Origin: an uncultured Isosphaeraceae bacterium
Lineage (GTDB): Bacteria; Planctomycetota; Planctomycetia; Isosphaerales; Isosphaeraceae
Assembly (NCBI GenBank): GCA_945957605.1
Contig: CAMFLR010000001.1
Coordinates: 620,001-684,000, forward strand
DNA length: 64,000 nt
Reading direction: 5' to 3'
The position numbers and the translations under genes were made by a program. The notes under the pieces are model-generated. The model was not told where the DNA came from. It worked only from the letters and a program-made list of their open reading frames with translations, and did not search any database. Below, one piece after another: positions 9,301 to 18,689 of the stretch (the stretch's first letter is position 1; each line of letters starts with the position of its first letter).

Positions 9301-9435
9301 GGGTGGGTTACGTCTTTGAAAGACCGTCGGATAACGAGCGCGAATCCATCATAACATCCAGCGCACCGTGGCACTCCGACGTTCGCGGCCAGGTTCCAAG
9401 ACGATCTGGCCTCATCCTCAATTGATCGTCATCGC

Positions 9436-9440
9436 GGAGG
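9436..9440 (+). promoter_or_regulatory. ribosome binding site fixing a TTG start
   Basis: GGAGG lies 6 nt before the TTG at 9447. An in-frame TGA at 9423-9425 excludes an earlier start, so the TTG is the likely initiation codon. Confidence 0.7.
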
Positions 9441-9446
9441 TTTCCG

Positions 9447-11369
9447 TTGTTCGCCGGACCGATCATCGCCCGTGAAGTGCTTACCGCTCCCCGCCCCTTG
9501 CGGTTTTATATCGCTCGCGCGTCTTACGTCGGCTTGCTGTTCATCCTGATGTGGACCGCCTGGCAGTCGCTCATCGGCTGGCGAGTCGTCACGGAAGTCG
9601 GCCTGATGGCGTTCTTCGGCAACATCCTCTTCCGCGTTTTCGTGATCGTCCAATTGACGCTCATGCTCTTCTTCGCGCCGCTGGCCGCAGCAACGGCCGT
9701 CGCGCATGAAAAAGATCGCCGCACGTTTGTCTTGTTGTTGATGACCGACCTGCGCGACGTCGAGATCATCCTCGGCAAGCTCGCGGCCAGCCTTTTGCAG
9801 ATCGTGACTCTGCTTCTCACGTCTGCACCCGTTTTCTTCCTCTGCTTGCTTCTCGGCGGATTCTCGGCGAATCAAGTCTTCGACATTCTCGGTATCACCG
9901 CCGCGGCGGGCATTGCGGGCGGCTCGTTGGGATTGCTCGTCGCCCTGGGCCGCGATCGCACGTTCCAGTCGCTCGCGCTCACGGTGCTCGTGCTCGTGCT
10001 CAGCCTGATCGCCGTTGAAGCAGTCGGCTATGTTTTGCCCTCCGCTGCGATTTTCGGCGTGCCCATCGCGCAGGCGCTGAATCCGTTTCGCGCGGTGATT
10101 GCCGTTACCGATCCCGCGACCGCTACTCTCGACGCAGTGATTCGTCCCAGCTTCGTCTTCATCGGCGCTGCGCTTTCCGTCGCGTTCATCTTGGTGACGA
10201 CTGGCGTCGTGATGCTTCGCAAGTGGAATCCCGGCAAGGCCGAGCCCCGCGAACAGCGCGAGGGTGAAGAGGTTGAAGTCGTTGAGCAGATTATTGAGGT
10301 CGAAGCGATTCCCGAACCCGCGCTGGCATCCTCTGTGGTGACCGGCGGTTGGTCGGGCACAGGCGGTTCGCCTGGTGCCGGTCAAGAGTTCGGGGGCACG
10401 CTGCCTGAAGGTCCCGTTGAGTCGGCTGGTGAAGTCGGCGCGACGACTGGTCTGCACGTCCCGCGCCGTACGCACAGACGAATCACGAGCGGTCCCAAGA
10501 AGTATCGTAAGCCCTGGGAAACGCCGATCATCTGGCGCGAAGTGATGACGCGTGCTTATGGCACGAAGCCGCTCATGATCAAGCTGGCGTACATCATCGC
10601 GTTCGTCGTCGGCATGGCCTGGTATCACTCCTCGCCCGAAGCGCTTAGCGACTCGTGGCGCCCCGGTCGCGTGCTTGTGCCCTTGGCGATTCTGAGCTTG
10701 CTGCTCGTGAATGCGCAGGGCGTTACGGCGCTTACGAGCGAAAGAGATACTGGTGCACTCGACCTGCTACTCGTCACCGAGTTGAGCCCCAAGGAGTTCA
10801 TCTACGGCAAGCTTTACGGCGTTCTCTACAACACGAAAGAGATGGTTGCGCTCCCACTGCTGGCCACGGTCTGGCTCACAATCTATGGGGCAATACCGTT
10901 AGAAGCCGCGGTATTCATGTCGATCGATTTTCTTCTGTTCGTGCACTTCGCAGCGATGCTCGGGTTGCACGCGGCAATTACTTACACGAATAGTCGCACC
11001 GCTGTGGCGAATAGCTTGGGGACGATCTTTTTCTTGATGGTCGGCATCTTGATTTGCGCGATGCTCATCGTGATGTCTGACCGCGAGTTCGGTCGCCAGT
11101 TGCTTAGCTTCTTGATCTTCATTGGTGCGGGTAGCGTCGCGCTTTTTGCTTCGCTTGGCGCACGAAATCCCTCGCGCGCGATCGCGCTGGTTGCACTTTT
11201 GACTCCGTTCTGGAGCTTCTATTGCATCATCAGCTTGATCAACCGAGACGTCACCGCTGCGTTCCTTTGCAGCTCGGGCGTTTACGGGTTCGCACTGCTG
11301 GCGATGCTTGTCCCTGCGGTCAGCGATTTCGATATCGCCTTGGGCCGTACGAGCGCGATTCAAGGATAA
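9447..11369 (+). CDS. two-lobed ABC-2 type transporter permease
   Basis: A 640-residue membrane protein with two similar halves. Residues 1-260 hold an amphipathic start (FAGPIIAREVLTAPR) and about six membrane segments. About residues 262-350 form a charged, then Gly-rich, cytoplasmic linker. Residues 360-640 repeat the pattern (PIIWREVMTRAYGT, then six segments). Both halves carry the ERDTGAL/EKDRRTF-like motif seen in ABC-2 and gliding-type permeases just after a membrane segment. Such proteins form the channel of an ABC exporter together with a separate ATPase. No ATP-binding cassette gene is in the window, so the partner must be encoded elsewhere. TTG start supported by GGAGG. An intrinsic terminator overlaps the stop. 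Substrate unknown. Confidence 0.82.
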   Translation: MFAGPIIAREVLTAPRPLRFYIARASYVGLLFILMWTAWQSLIGWRVVTEVGLMAFFGNILFRVFVIVQLTLMLFFAPLAAATAVAHEKDRRTFVLLLMTDLRDVEIILGKLAASLLQIVTLLLTSAPVFFLCLLLGGFSANQVFDILGITAAAGIAGGSLGLLVALGRDRTFQSLALTVLVLVLSLIAVEAVGYVLPSAAIFGVPIAQALNPFRAVIAVTDPATATLDAVIRPSFVFIGAALSVAFILVTTGVVMLRKWNPGKAEPREQREGEEVEVVEQIIEVEAIPEPALASSVVTGGWSGTGGSPGAGQEFGGTLPEGPVESAGEVGATTGLHVPRRTHRRITSGPKKYRKPWETPIIWREVMTRAYGTKPLMIKLAYIIAFVVGMAWYHSSPEALSDSWRPGRVLVPLAILSLLLVNAQGVTALTSERDTGALDLLLVTELSPKEFIYGKLYGVLYNTKEMVALPLLATVWLTIYGAIPLEAAVFMSIDFLLFVHFAAMLGLHAAITYTNSRTAVANSLGTIFFLMVGILICAMLIVMSDREFGRQLLSFLIFIGAGSVALFASLGARNPSRAIALVALLTPFWSFYCIISLINRDVTAAFLCSSGVYGFALLAMLVPAVSDFDIALGRTSAIQG

Positions 11370-11393
11370 AACCTGGCAGTCAGCCGGTTTTTT
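11368..11393 (+). terminator. intrinsic terminator of the permease gene
   Basis: A hairpin with arms AAAACC-t-GGC (11368-11377) and GCCGGTTTT (11383-11391), one bulged T and a 5-nt loop, runs straight into a T tract. It overlaps the stop codon. Confidence 0.75.
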
Positions 11394-11394
11394 C

Positions 11395-11423
11395 TTGCAT
11401 GTGGATAAAGTGAAGATTATACA
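11395..11423 (+). promoter_or_regulatory. candidate promoter for the DUF1559 gene
   Basis: TTGCAT (11395-11400), 17-bp spacer, TATACA (11418-11423), just after the preceding terminator. Each box matches four of six consensus positions. It implies a leader of about 215 nt, in which no further element was recognised. Confidence 0.4.
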
Positions 11424-11646
11424 CAGGTGTCTTCAAATCGAGACGCTTTCGTCGTCTCACGGACTTGCGTCCCTCTCGTTCACTCTTGTGTGTTCGGGCC
11501 ACCCTCATTCATCCCTCGGGAAGTCGTTTACGGTCACGGTGTTTCCACCCGCAACCGCCCTCTCTCCTAAACGGTTGAACCACCGTCGCAGTCTCTCCAA
11601 ACGTTGCTGAATCCCCGTTCTTCGGCAGTTTTCAAGGAGCTGGCTT

Positions 11647-12663
11647 ATGCGTCGTCGCGCGTTCACGCTCATCGAACTTCTCGTGGTTATCGCGATTATC
11701 GCGGTACTCATCGCTCTCTTGCTCCCTGCAGTACAGGCAGCCCGAGAGGCAGCCCGACGCTCTCAATGCGTCAACAATCTTAAACAAATGGGCCTGGCGC
11801 TTCATAACTACCTGAGCACTAATCAATCCTTCCCTCCCGCCAAGCTTTATTCAGCCGGAACTCTGAGCGCTCCCTATTACAACAATGCCGCGCTCGGGAT
11901 CGGCCAGGTATTGAACACCACCGGTCACGTTATGATTCTGGGTTTCATGGAACAAACCCAGATGTACAACGCCTACAACTTCAGCCTTCCCGGTAGCCCG
12001 GCGACGAACTCGGGCGTAAACACGAGCGTTGTGGGCGGCACGACGTCTTATCTCGCGAATACGACTGTCACGCAGGCAACGATCGGCATTTTCGTGTGTC
12101 CCTCCGATGTTCCGGTACCCGCCTATACCAATGCCGGTTCGGCTCCCTATCCCGGTAACAGCGCGGCCCGCACGAATTACCTGTTCTGCGCGGCTCAGTA
12201 TTATGAGACCTACAACGGCACCTATTTCCAGTTGAACTCGCCGTCCGACGTCGCGGTTTTCTCGGGTACCGACACCTCGACTCGTATCGAGTCGATCAAG
12301 GACGGCACGAGCAACACGACTCTGATGGGTGAGTCGAAGCAGATGAAGACTGCGACCGCTTACGGCGGTTACTGGGGCCAGGGCCTGTGGACGTCGTCGC
12401 ACGGCATGGCCTATCCGCAGTACTGGTCAACTTCGTACGTTTCGTGGCTGCCGAACGCCCCCGCGAACGTTCCTTTGCAGGTGACGTCGAACCCGAACCT
12501 GCTCGGTTATGCATGGACGATGAGCAGCTTCCACTCCGGCGGGCTCAACATGCTCTTTGCCGACGGTACCGTGCGCTTCATCAAGACAGCGATCAGCCCA
12601 AACACCTGGACCGCCATCCAGACGTACAAGCAGGGCGAAGTGATCAGCTCTGACGCGTTCTGA
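11647..12663 (+). CDS. DUF1559 domain prepilin-like protein (H-X9-DG family)
   Basis: A 338-residue protein with a class III signal: [20 protein letters not shown], with the prepilin peptidase site before Phe6 and Glu at mature position +5. The hydrophobic helix leads into [20 protein letters not shown], the hallmark start of the planctomycete DUF1559 family. The C-terminal part carries the H-X9-DG signature ([12 protein letters not shown]). Members occur in many copies per planctomycete genome and resemble pseudopilins of type II secretion or type IV pili; their substrates are unknown. AAGGAG (11634-11639) sits 7 nt before the ATG. A small lipoprotein with a transthyretin-like fold follows 80 bp later, the usual partner arrangement in this phylum. 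Family certain, function open. Confidence 0.95.
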   Translation: MRRRAFTLIELLVVIAIIAVLIALLLPAVQAAREAARRSQCVNNLKQMGLALHNYLSTNQSFPPAKLYSAGTLSAPYYNNAALGIGQVLNTTGHVMILGFMEQTQMYNAYNFSLPGSPATNSGVNTSVVGGTTSYLANTTVTQATIGIFVCPSDVPVPAYTNAGSAPYPGNSAARTNYLFCAAQYYETYNGTYFQLNSPSDVAVFSGTDTSTRIESIKDGTSNTTLMGESKQMKTATAYGGYWGQGLWTSSHGMAYPQYWSTSYVSWLPNAPANVPLQVTSNPNLLGYAWTMSSFHSGGLNMLFADGTVRFIKTAISPNTWTAIQTYKQGEVISSDAF

Positions 12664-12675
12664 TGATCCCCTTTG

Positions 12676-12701
12676 GTCCGCGCTGAGCGATCGGCGCGGA
12701 C
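12676..12701 (+). terminator. hairpin between the DUF1559 gene and its partner lipoprotein
   Basis: Arms GTCCGCGC (12676-12683) and GCGCGGAC (12694-12701) with a 10-nt loop lie 12 bp after the DUF1559 stop. No T-run follows. It may act as a partial terminator or protect the upstream transcript's 3' end, lowering expression of the second gene. Confidence 0.4.
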
Positions 12702-12743
12702 AGTGCGTTCAGAAACAGAACCCCCGCGGGAGGTCTGCTGAAG

Positions 12744-13259
12744 ATGAAAGTTCGTGGTCTGATCGCTGCGCTCGGGCTGTTTGCATTTGCTGGCTGCGGA
12801 GATGCCGGGCCAAAGCTGGTTCCCGTTTCGGGTACCATCACGCTCAACGGCAAACCGCTCGAAGGGGCCGAAATTGCCTTCATGCCCGATGCGTCGAACA
12901 AAGCCGGTCTCGCAGCGACCGATTTGTCCGGTCCGCAGGGGAATTTCAAGGTATCGACGCTCAATCGCTCGGGAGCGGTACCTGGCAAGTACAAGGTGAA
13001 GATCACCAAGACGCCCGGCGCGGCCAAGCCCGACGCGGCCGCGTCCGATATTCACAAGGAAGACCCGTTCATGGCACAACTCGGCGCCGAGTCGGCGCGC
13101 GACGCGGCCAAGGGCGCTACGGTTCGCAAGAAGGAAGCGGTTCAGGAAAAGGTCGATCAGTCGTTCGATCGCGAAGTGACCGACGCAGGCGGCACGATGG
13201 ACTTCGACGTCAAATCAACGACGAAGGCCGAAGCCGCGACGACTGCTGCCCCAAAGTGA
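12744..13259 (+). CDS. carboxypeptidase-regulatory-like lipoprotein
   Basis: A 171-residue lipoprotein with lipobox AFAGC (Cys18). Residues 25-95 form a transthyretin/carboxypeptidase regulatory-like beta-sandwich (PVSGTITLNGKPLEGAEIAF, then GNFKVSTL and VPGKYKVKITK). The remaining part is Ala/Lys-rich and low-complexity, with a final strand-like GTMDFDVKS. Such lipoproteins commonly follow DUF1559 genes in planctomycetes and may be co-exported or bind the pilin-like product, which is inference from recurring neighbourhood. The ATG at 12744 follows a GGGAGG-type ribosome binding site. An intrinsic terminator follows the stop. Confidence 0.85.
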   Translation: MKVRGLIAALGLFAFAGCGDAGPKLVPVSGTITLNGKPLEGAEIAFMPDASNKAGLAATDLSGPQGNFKVSTLNRSGAVPGKYKVKITKTPGAAKPDAAASDIHKEDPFMAQLGAESARDAAKGATVRKKEAVQEKVDQSFDREVTDAGGTMDFDVKSTTKAEAATTAAPK

Positions 13260-13296
13260 CGTAGCTCGTGGCGTCTTCGAGGCGCTCCTACGTTTT
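13260..13296 (+). terminator. probable intrinsic terminator after the lipoprotein gene
   Basis: Outer arms CGTAG/CTACG (13260-13264, 13288-13292) enclose an inner stem GCGTCT/AGGCGC (13271-13276, 13280-13285). TTTT (13293-13296) follows directly. It begins one base after the stop codon. Confidence 0.55.
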
Positions 13297-13446
13297 CACC
13301 TGTCGAACTTGAGCGGCACCGCCCGGTTGACAACGACCGAGCGGTGTCGCACGCTTTTGGGCACGATCATTCGTGCGCGCGTGAATTGCGCCAGCGCACG
13401 TCTGCCTGCCTCTGCACTGACTCGCCCACCCGCTCGGAATCCCACC

Positions 13447-16440
13447 ATGCCGTTTCATCTCCCGCTACCGCGTCGCCCTATCGTTCGCCGGTTCGGAATG
13501 GTCGCCTGCTTGGCGCTTGCTGCGTTCCGGTTGATCCATGCGCAGGACGATGATCTCGCAAAGGAATTGCCACGAATTCCGGCGAAATCTCCACAAGAGG
13601 CGCTCGCGTCGTTCAAGTTGCACAAGGGATTCTCACTCGGCGCCGCGGCTGTAGAACCGCTCATCACCGACCCTGTGAGTTTGGCGTACGACGCCGACGG
13701 GCGAGCGTACGTTGTCGAGATGCGCGGATATCCTTATCCCGAAAAGCAGCCGAGCGGGAATGTGTCGCTTCTGACGGATAAAGATGGCGACGGCGTTTTC
13801 GATACAAGCACGATATTCGTCAACGACCTCTCGTGGCCGACCGGAGTGGTACCGTACGACGGCGGTGTTTTCATCACCGTTGCGCCCGACATCATTTATG
13901 CGAAGGACACGAACGGCGACGGCAAGGCCGACATCAAACGCGTGGTTTTCACCGGTTTCGGCACGCAAAACGTGCAAGGATTGCTCAACGGTTTGCTCTG
14001 GGGAACCGACGGTTGGATTTACGGCTCGAGCGGCAGCAACGGCGGTGATATCAAAAATCTCACGCGTGCCGAAGCCCCTGTCGTTTCCGTACGAGGCCGC
14101 GACTTCCGCTTCAAGCCCGATTGCTCGGCATTCGAAGCGATCTCCGGCGGCGGCCAGTTCGGTCACAGTGTCGACGACTGGGGCCATCGCTTTGTCTGCA
14201 ACAATAGTAATCATATGCGGCAGATTGTCTTGCCTTCGCGCGAACTCGAGCGCAACCCGTTCTATCTCGCCGGCTCGGTGATTCACGACATCGCGGTCGA
14301 AGGCGGTGCTTCGCCAGTCTTCCGGATCAGTAGCGCAGAGCCCTGGCGCATCGTTCGTACTCGCCAGCGCGCCGCCGATCCGGCGATGGTCAAACGCCTT
14401 CCCCCGACCGAACTGTTCGCGATCGGCTTTTTCACATCCGCGACGGGCGTGACGATTTACCGTGGCAGCGCATATCCCGGCGAATATCAGGGTAACGCCT
14501 TCATCGGCGACGTCGGCGGCAACCTGGTTCATCGCAAGATCGTGAGCAAGGACGGACCGATTTACAAAGCAACTCGCGCCGATGAAAAGGTCGAGTTCCT
14601 CGCATCGCCCGATAACTGGTTCCGGCCGGTAAACTTCGCGAACACGCCGTACGGCACCTTGATGATTCTCGATATGTATCGCGAAACCATCGAGCATCCC
14701 GCTTCGATTCCCGAGCCGATCAAGAAACACCTCGACCTGACGAGCGGCAAGGATCGCGGCCGGCTTTACGAGTTGATCAACGACGGCTTCAAGCGCCGTG
14801 CACAGCCGAAACTTAGCAGTGCGACTACGGCCGAGTTGGTTGCAGCACTCGCCGATCGCGACGGCTGGTGGCGCGATACTGCACAGCGGTTGTTGATTGA
14901 ACGCAAGGATTCGGCCGCGGTGCCGTTGCTCATTGAACTCGCGGGCAAGCGTCCCTCTGCTCTCGCCAGAGCTCACGCACTCTGGACGCTCGACGTCTTT
15001 GGCAAGCTCCCGGCGGAACAACTGATTCAAGCGCTCAAGGACGACGACGCGAACGTGCGCGAGGCCGCGGTGCGACTTGCCGCAGGTCGCCAGGACGTTG
15101 CCGCCGAAGTTTATGGGCTCGCAAAAGACGCCGACGCGATGGTTCGCTTCCAAGCGGCATTCACGCTCGGATCTTTCGCCGATTCTCAGGCGGTCGACGC
15201 GCTCGCCGAAATCGCGGCGCGAAGCGGAGGCAACCACTGGACTCGTGCCGCAGTCTTGAGCTCGGTAAAAGGCCGGGCCGAACAGGTGCTCGCGTCCCTA
15301 CTCAAGCGGCTCGACAAGTCGAGCGACACGAAGGTGGCCGAAACCAGCGCGTGGGTGAGCGAACTCGCATACCTGATCGGTGCCGAGAATCAGCCAGGAA
15401 AAGTCGTAGAAGTGTTGACTGATTTACTTCCGCCGCAAACTGCTGATCCTCGGCTGGCTCGCGCTGCACTCGTGGGGATCGGCAACGGACTCAAACGATC
15501 GGGTAAAACGCTCGCACAGGTTGTCCCCGACCGCGCGATTCTCACGCGATACTTCGACGCGGCCCGAACAGCGGCGCAAGGTCGCGGCAGTGTGGCGAGT
15601 CGGATCGACGCGATTCAAATTCTCGGACTCGCCCCTGCCGATGCCGCCGTCGACGTGCTTGCGGGCTTGCTCGACGCACGCGAGCCTTCGAACGTTCAAC
15701 TTGCTGCATTGCAGACGCTTGGCACGTTTAACGATCCCAAGGTCGGCCCCAAGATTGTGGCCCAATGGAAGAGCCTGAGCCCGACCGTCAGACGCGAGGC
15801 GGTGGAAGTGATGCTGGCTCGGGCTGATCGCGTGCTGCTGCTGCTCGACGCGATCGGCAAGAAGGAAATTCCCGCCAACGACCTCGATCCCGCCCGTCAA
15901 ACCACGCTTCGGAACGACCGCCGCCCCGCCGTTCGTGACAAGGCGAAAGCCGTCCTTGCCGAGCTGGCGAAGAGCGATCGTACGCAGGTTATTTTGGCCC
16001 TCAAGCCCGCTCTTACCCTCGAAGGTAAGCGCGACCATGGCCGCACAGTCTTCAAGGCAACTTGCGCGACCTGTCACAAGGCTGAGGACATGGGTGTTGA
16101 GGTTGGCCCGAATCTCGCGACGGTGACGAATCGCTCGCCCGAAGATCTGCTCGTTCACATTCTCGACCCCAATCGCGAAGTGCCGGCGAACTACGTCAAC
16201 TATTCGGTCGCAACGACTGACGGCCGCGTTGTGACAGGCCTTATTGCGTCGGAAACCGGGAATGCGATCGTTCTCAAACGAGCGGAAGGTGCGACCGACA
16301 CGGTGATCCGGGACCAAATCGAGCAGATCGCGGCAAGCGGACAGTCGCTCATGCCCGAAGGACTCGAAAAGGGGTTGAACGCCCAGGATTTCGCCGACCT
16401 GATCGCGTTTCTCAAGTCGCTTCAACCGAAGCAGCCGTGA
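13447..16440 (+). CDS. PVC-type membrane-bound dehydrogenase: beta-propeller, HEAT repeats and cytochrome c domain
   Basis: Starting at ATG 13447 the product is 997 residues and opens with a signal peptide (RRFGMVACLALAAFRLIHAQ). The upstream in-frame TTG at 13309 would add a segment without such features. About residues 40-480 form the PVC N-terminal propeller (FTGFGTQNVQGLLNGLLWGTDG, DNWFRPVNFANTPYG), related to sugar dehydrogenases. About 500-840 are HEAT-like helical repeats (AHALWTLDVFGKLP, ANVREAAVRLAAG). The C-terminal 130 residues are a cytochrome c domain with CATCH and a downstream Met (MPEGLEKG). The protein likely oxidises a carbohydrate or related substrate outside the cytoplasm and passes electrons to its own heme. 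This three-part architecture is strongly expanded in Planctomycetes and Verrucomicrobia. Substrate unknown. Confidence 0.92.
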   Translation: MPFHLPLPRRPIVRRFGMVACLALAAFRLIHAQDDDLAKELPRIPAKSPQEALASFKLHKGFSLGAAAVEPLITDPVSLAYDADGRAYVVEMRGYPYPEKQPSGNVSLLTDKDGDGVFDTSTIFVNDLSWPTGVVPYDGGVFITVAPDIIYAKDTNGDGKADIKRVVFTGFGTQNVQGLLNGLLWGTDGWIYGSSGSNGGDIKNLTRAEAPVVSVRGRDFRFKPDCSAFEAISGGGQFGHSVDDWGHRFVCNNSNHMRQIVLPSRELERNPFYLAGSVIHDIAVEGGASPVFRISSAEPWRIVRTRQRAADPAMVKRLPPTELFAIGFFTSATGVTIYRGSAYPGEYQGNAFIGDVGGNLVHRKIVSKDGPIYKATRADEKVEFLASPDNWFRPVNFANTPYGTLMILDMYRETIEHPASIPEPIKKHLDLTSGKDRGRLYELINDGFKRRAQPKLSSATTAELVAALADRDGWWRDTAQRLLIERKDSAAVPLLIELAGKRPSALARAHALWTLDVFGKLPAEQLIQALKDDDANVREAAVRLAAGRQDVAAEVYGLAKDADAMVRFQAAFTLGSFADSQAVDALAEIAARSGGNHWTRAAVLSSVKGRAEQVLASLLKRLDKSSDTKVAETSAWVSELAYLIGAENQPGKVVEVLTDLLPPQTADPRLARAALVGIGNGLKRSGKTLAQVVPDRAILTRYFDAARTAAQGRGSVASRIDAIQILGLAPADAAVDVLAGLLDAREPSNVQLAALQTLGTFNDPKVGPKIVAQWKSLSPTVRREAVEVMLARADRVLLLLDAIGKKEIPANDLDPARQTTLRNDRRPAVRDKAKAVLAELAKSDRTQVILALKPALTLEGKRDHGRTVFKATCATCHKAEDMGVEVGPNLATVTNRSPEDLLVHILDPNREVPANYVNYSVATTDGRVVTGLIASETGNAIVLKRAEGATDTVIRDQIEQIAASGQSLMPEGLEKGLNAQDFADLIAFLKSLQPKQP

Positions 16441-16472
16441 TCGAGTCGAAGTCACAAATTGAGGAAACGAAC

Positions 16473-16510
16473 TCGCCCGCGGCCTCCTCCATTGGGAAGG
16501 CCGCGGGCGA
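16473..16510. terminator. bidirectional terminator between convergent genes
   Basis: Perfect 12-bp arms TCGCCCGCGGCC (16473-16484) and GGCCGCGGGCGA (16499-16510) with a 14-nt loop. Rightward it is followed by TTCTGTTT. It lies between the PVC-type dehydrogenase and the prc-like gene, whose 3' ends converge, and probably serves both. Confidence 0.7.
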
Positions 16511-16537
16511 TTCTGTTTCCGCGTCAGCTTAGCTCGA

Positions 16538-18610
16538 TCAGGGCTTGGCTTCTTCCGCCCGAACCGGGTTGGAAGCCAGCACCTTCGAGCCAATCGTCAG
16601 ATAGTCGGTAACGATGTTGACGATCTCATCGTTGATGTAGTTCGACTCCCACGCAGGGTGGTTGTCGTACTTGCGACGCTTCTTCTTTTCCTTGGCCGCT
16701 TCGTTCAACTCTTCTTCTTCAACGCCAAGCTCTGCACGATACTTCGTCTCGTTGAGCGAAACCACGTGCTTCGCCTTGCGGTCGAGCGCCTTCTTGATCG
16801 AGGCTTCGAGCTTGCGGAACTTGTCACTCTCCTTGCGGCGAGCTTCCGAGCGAGCGTCGAGCCGGTTGATCAGGTCCCCCGAAACGCGGTTGAACTGGTC
16901 GTGAGCGACGGCATCAACCTTGTCGAACTTGAGCGAGTTATCAAGCTTGCCTTCGAGCTCGTCAGAGAGCTGATCCTCGAACGAAGGAATCTTGATGTCA
17001 GGCGAAACGCCCTGCACCTGAGTGCTCTCGCCGTTCGCACGGTAGAACTGCTGGATCGTGATCTTGAGCGCCCCCATGTCGGGCAGGTTACGCAGGCCAC
17101 GGGTGTCGTTGATCTTCTCGATCGTCTGCACCGTTCCCTTACCGAACGTGTGCGAGCCGCCGATGATGATTCCGCGCCCATAATCCTTGATCACGCCGGC
17201 GAAGATTTCCGAAGCACTGGCAGAACGGTGGTCGATCAGCACGGCGAGGGGGCCGGTCCAGGCCGCTCCGTCGTCGCCATCGTCGTACACCTGCACGCCG
17301 CGAGCGTCCTTCACCTGCACGACCGGTCCCTTGTCGATGAACAGGCCGGAGAGCGAGATCGCTTCGGAGAGCAAACCTCCGCCGTTTTCACGCAGGTCGA
17401 TCATCACCGCGTTGACGTTCTGCTTCTTGAACCCTTCGAGCAGGTTCCGGCAATCCTTCGTCACGCTCACTGCGTTGTCGTCGCCGCGGCCAAGGGCCTG
17501 TGCGTCGCCATAAAAGGTCGGGACGCGAATCACGCCGAGCTTGATTTCCTTGCCGTCGGCCTTGGTCGTTAGCACCTGGCCGCGAGCATGCTCGTCAGCC
17601 AGTTCGATCTTGGCGCGGGTGATTTCGTAGGTCTTCTTCTCGGTCGTGCCCTTCGGCTGAATGATCAGACGAACCTTGGTCCCTTCCTGGCCGCGAATCT
17701 GCTTCACGACGTCGGAGAGCCGCTTCTCGACGAAGCTAATTTCTTCGCCCTTGTCGTCTTTGATCCCGAGGATCTTGTCCTCTTCCTGAATGCGGCCATC
17801 CTTGTCGGCCGGTCCATTCGGGACGAGTTCCTTGATCGTCGGGAAGCCGTCGACCGACTCCAGAAGCGCACCGATGCCGGTGAGCTGAAGGTGGAGCTGC
17901 GTGTTGACGAGGTCGTCATACGACGTCTTGCTCAGATAGCTCGAGTGCGGGTCGAACGTGCGGGTCAGGCTGCTCAGGTAGAGCTCGAGCAGGTCGGAAT
18001 TCGTCACCTGGTGCGCGTAACGGTTGAGATCCTTCTGGCGGCTCTTGATCTTCTTGACCGACTCCTCGGCCGGCTCCTTGGCAACCTTCTCCACCAGGAG
18101 CTGGAGCTTCAGACGCTTGCGGAGGCGTTCGTTCGCCTGAGCTTCGTCGGTCGGCCAGTCGAGCTTATCGGGATCGTCGGTGATCGCCTCGTCGGCGGTA
18201 AAGTCCATCGGCTTGTCGAGGTACTCGACAGCCTTGGCGTACCGCTCGTCGGATCGCTTGAGGAAGCGCTCGTAAACCTTTTGGGCAAAAGCGATATCGC
18301 CTTCGCGGACCTTGTTGTCGAGCGTCTTGGCTTCGGCCATGAACTCGTCGATGTCGGCCTTCAGGAAGTAGTATTTGGGCGGGTCGAGGTCTTTGAGGAA
18401 GGTTTTGCACCACTTCACGGCGGTTTCATCGCCGATGGTAGGCTTCGCCATATGCTGGTTTTCCACCAGCTTAACGACCACCTGGGCCGTCAACTGGTCC
18501 AGCTTATCGGCATTGAGAGCCGGAGCTTGGGCACCGACAATCGTCGTGACCAGTGCAGCGAGTCCCAGGACGAACAACGACCGTAAAGCATATCGGGGCA
18601 TGAGATACAT
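16538..18610 (-). CDS. prc: carboxy-terminal (tail-specific) protease, Prc/Tsp family
   Basis: A 690-residue periplasmic serine protease close in size to E. coli Prc (682). A signal peptide (SLFVLGLAALVTTIVGAQA) is followed by the helical N-terminal domain typical of Prc, with LDPPKYYFLKADIDEF. A PDZ domain covers about residues 235-330 (GIGALLESVDG, GPADKDGRIQEEDKILGI). The protease core has Ser465 in SASASE and Lys491 in FGKGTVQ. The C-terminal extension (KLDNSLKFDKVDAVAHD onward) matches the Prc-specific helical domain. It is distinct from the CtpA-type S41 protease at the window's left end, which lacks that extension. Start is ATG 18610, with a second ATG three codons later. Confidence 0.92.
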   Translation of the reverse strand: MYLMPRYALRSLFVLGLAALVTTIVGAQAPALNADKLDQLTAQVVVKLVENQHMAKPTIGDETAVKWCKTFLKDLDPPKYYFLKADIDEFMAEAKTLDNKVREGDIAFAQKVYERFLKRSDERYAKAVEYLDKPMDFTADEAITDDPDKLDWPTDEAQANERLRKRLKLQLLVEKVAKEPAEESVKKIKSRQKDLNRYAHQVTNSDLLELYLSSLTRTFDPHSSYLSKTSYDDLVNTQLHLQLTGIGALLESVDGFPTIKELVPNGPADKDGRIQEEDKILGIKDDKGEEISFVEKRLSDVVKQIRGQEGTKVRLIIQPKGTTEKKTYEITRAKIELADEHARGQVLTTKADGKEIKLGVIRVPTFYGDAQALGRGDDNAVSVTKDCRNLLEGFKKQNVNAVMIDLRENGGGLLSEAISLSGLFIDKGPVVQVKDARGVQVYDDGDDGAAWTGPLAVLIDHRSASASEIFAGVIKDYGRGIIIGGSHTFGKGTVQTIEKINDTRGLRNLPDMGALKITIQQFYRANGESTQVQGVSPDIKIPSFEDQLSDELEGKLDNSLKFDKVDAVAHDQFNRVSGDLINRLDARSEARRKESDKFRKLEASIKKALDRKAKHVVSLNETKYRAELGVEEEELNEAAKEKKKRRKYDNHPAWESNYINDEIVNIVTDYLTIGSKVLASNPVRAEEAKP

Positions 18611-18660
18611 CCGTGGGTTGTCTGTTGACCTACGACGGAAAAGCGCCCTTCCACCCAGTA

Positions 18661-18689
18661 ACTATAGTCAACTTCGAGCAAGTCAACAA
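18661..18689 (-). promoter_or_regulatory. candidate promoter for the prc-like gene
   Basis: On the minus strand TTGTTG (18689-18684), 17-bp spacer, TATAGT (18666-18661). The -10 box matches five of six positions, the -35 three. It lies about 50 bp before the start. Two AGTCAAC direct repeats (18666-18672, 18681-18687) overlap it. Confidence 0.4.

Larger units (their letters stand above)
9117..9446. other. divergent intergenic region
   Basis: This 330-bp region separates the leftward secreted-protein group from the rightward permease gene, so it should hold promoters for both. A rightward promoter candidate (9271-9300) and a strong ribosome binding site (9436-9440) are seen. No leftward promoter was identified with confidence. 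Confidence 0.55.

Noticed and set aside
9429-10628. 399-codon leftward open frame opposite the ABC-2 permease
   Set aside because: Its translation is dominated by charged residues (reverse of membrane codons), typical of an antisense shadow of a membrane protein gene.
13633-15237. 534-codon leftward open frame opposite the PVC-type dehydrogenase
   Set aside because: Antisense shadow of a gene with recognisable propeller motifs; no recognisable features of its own.
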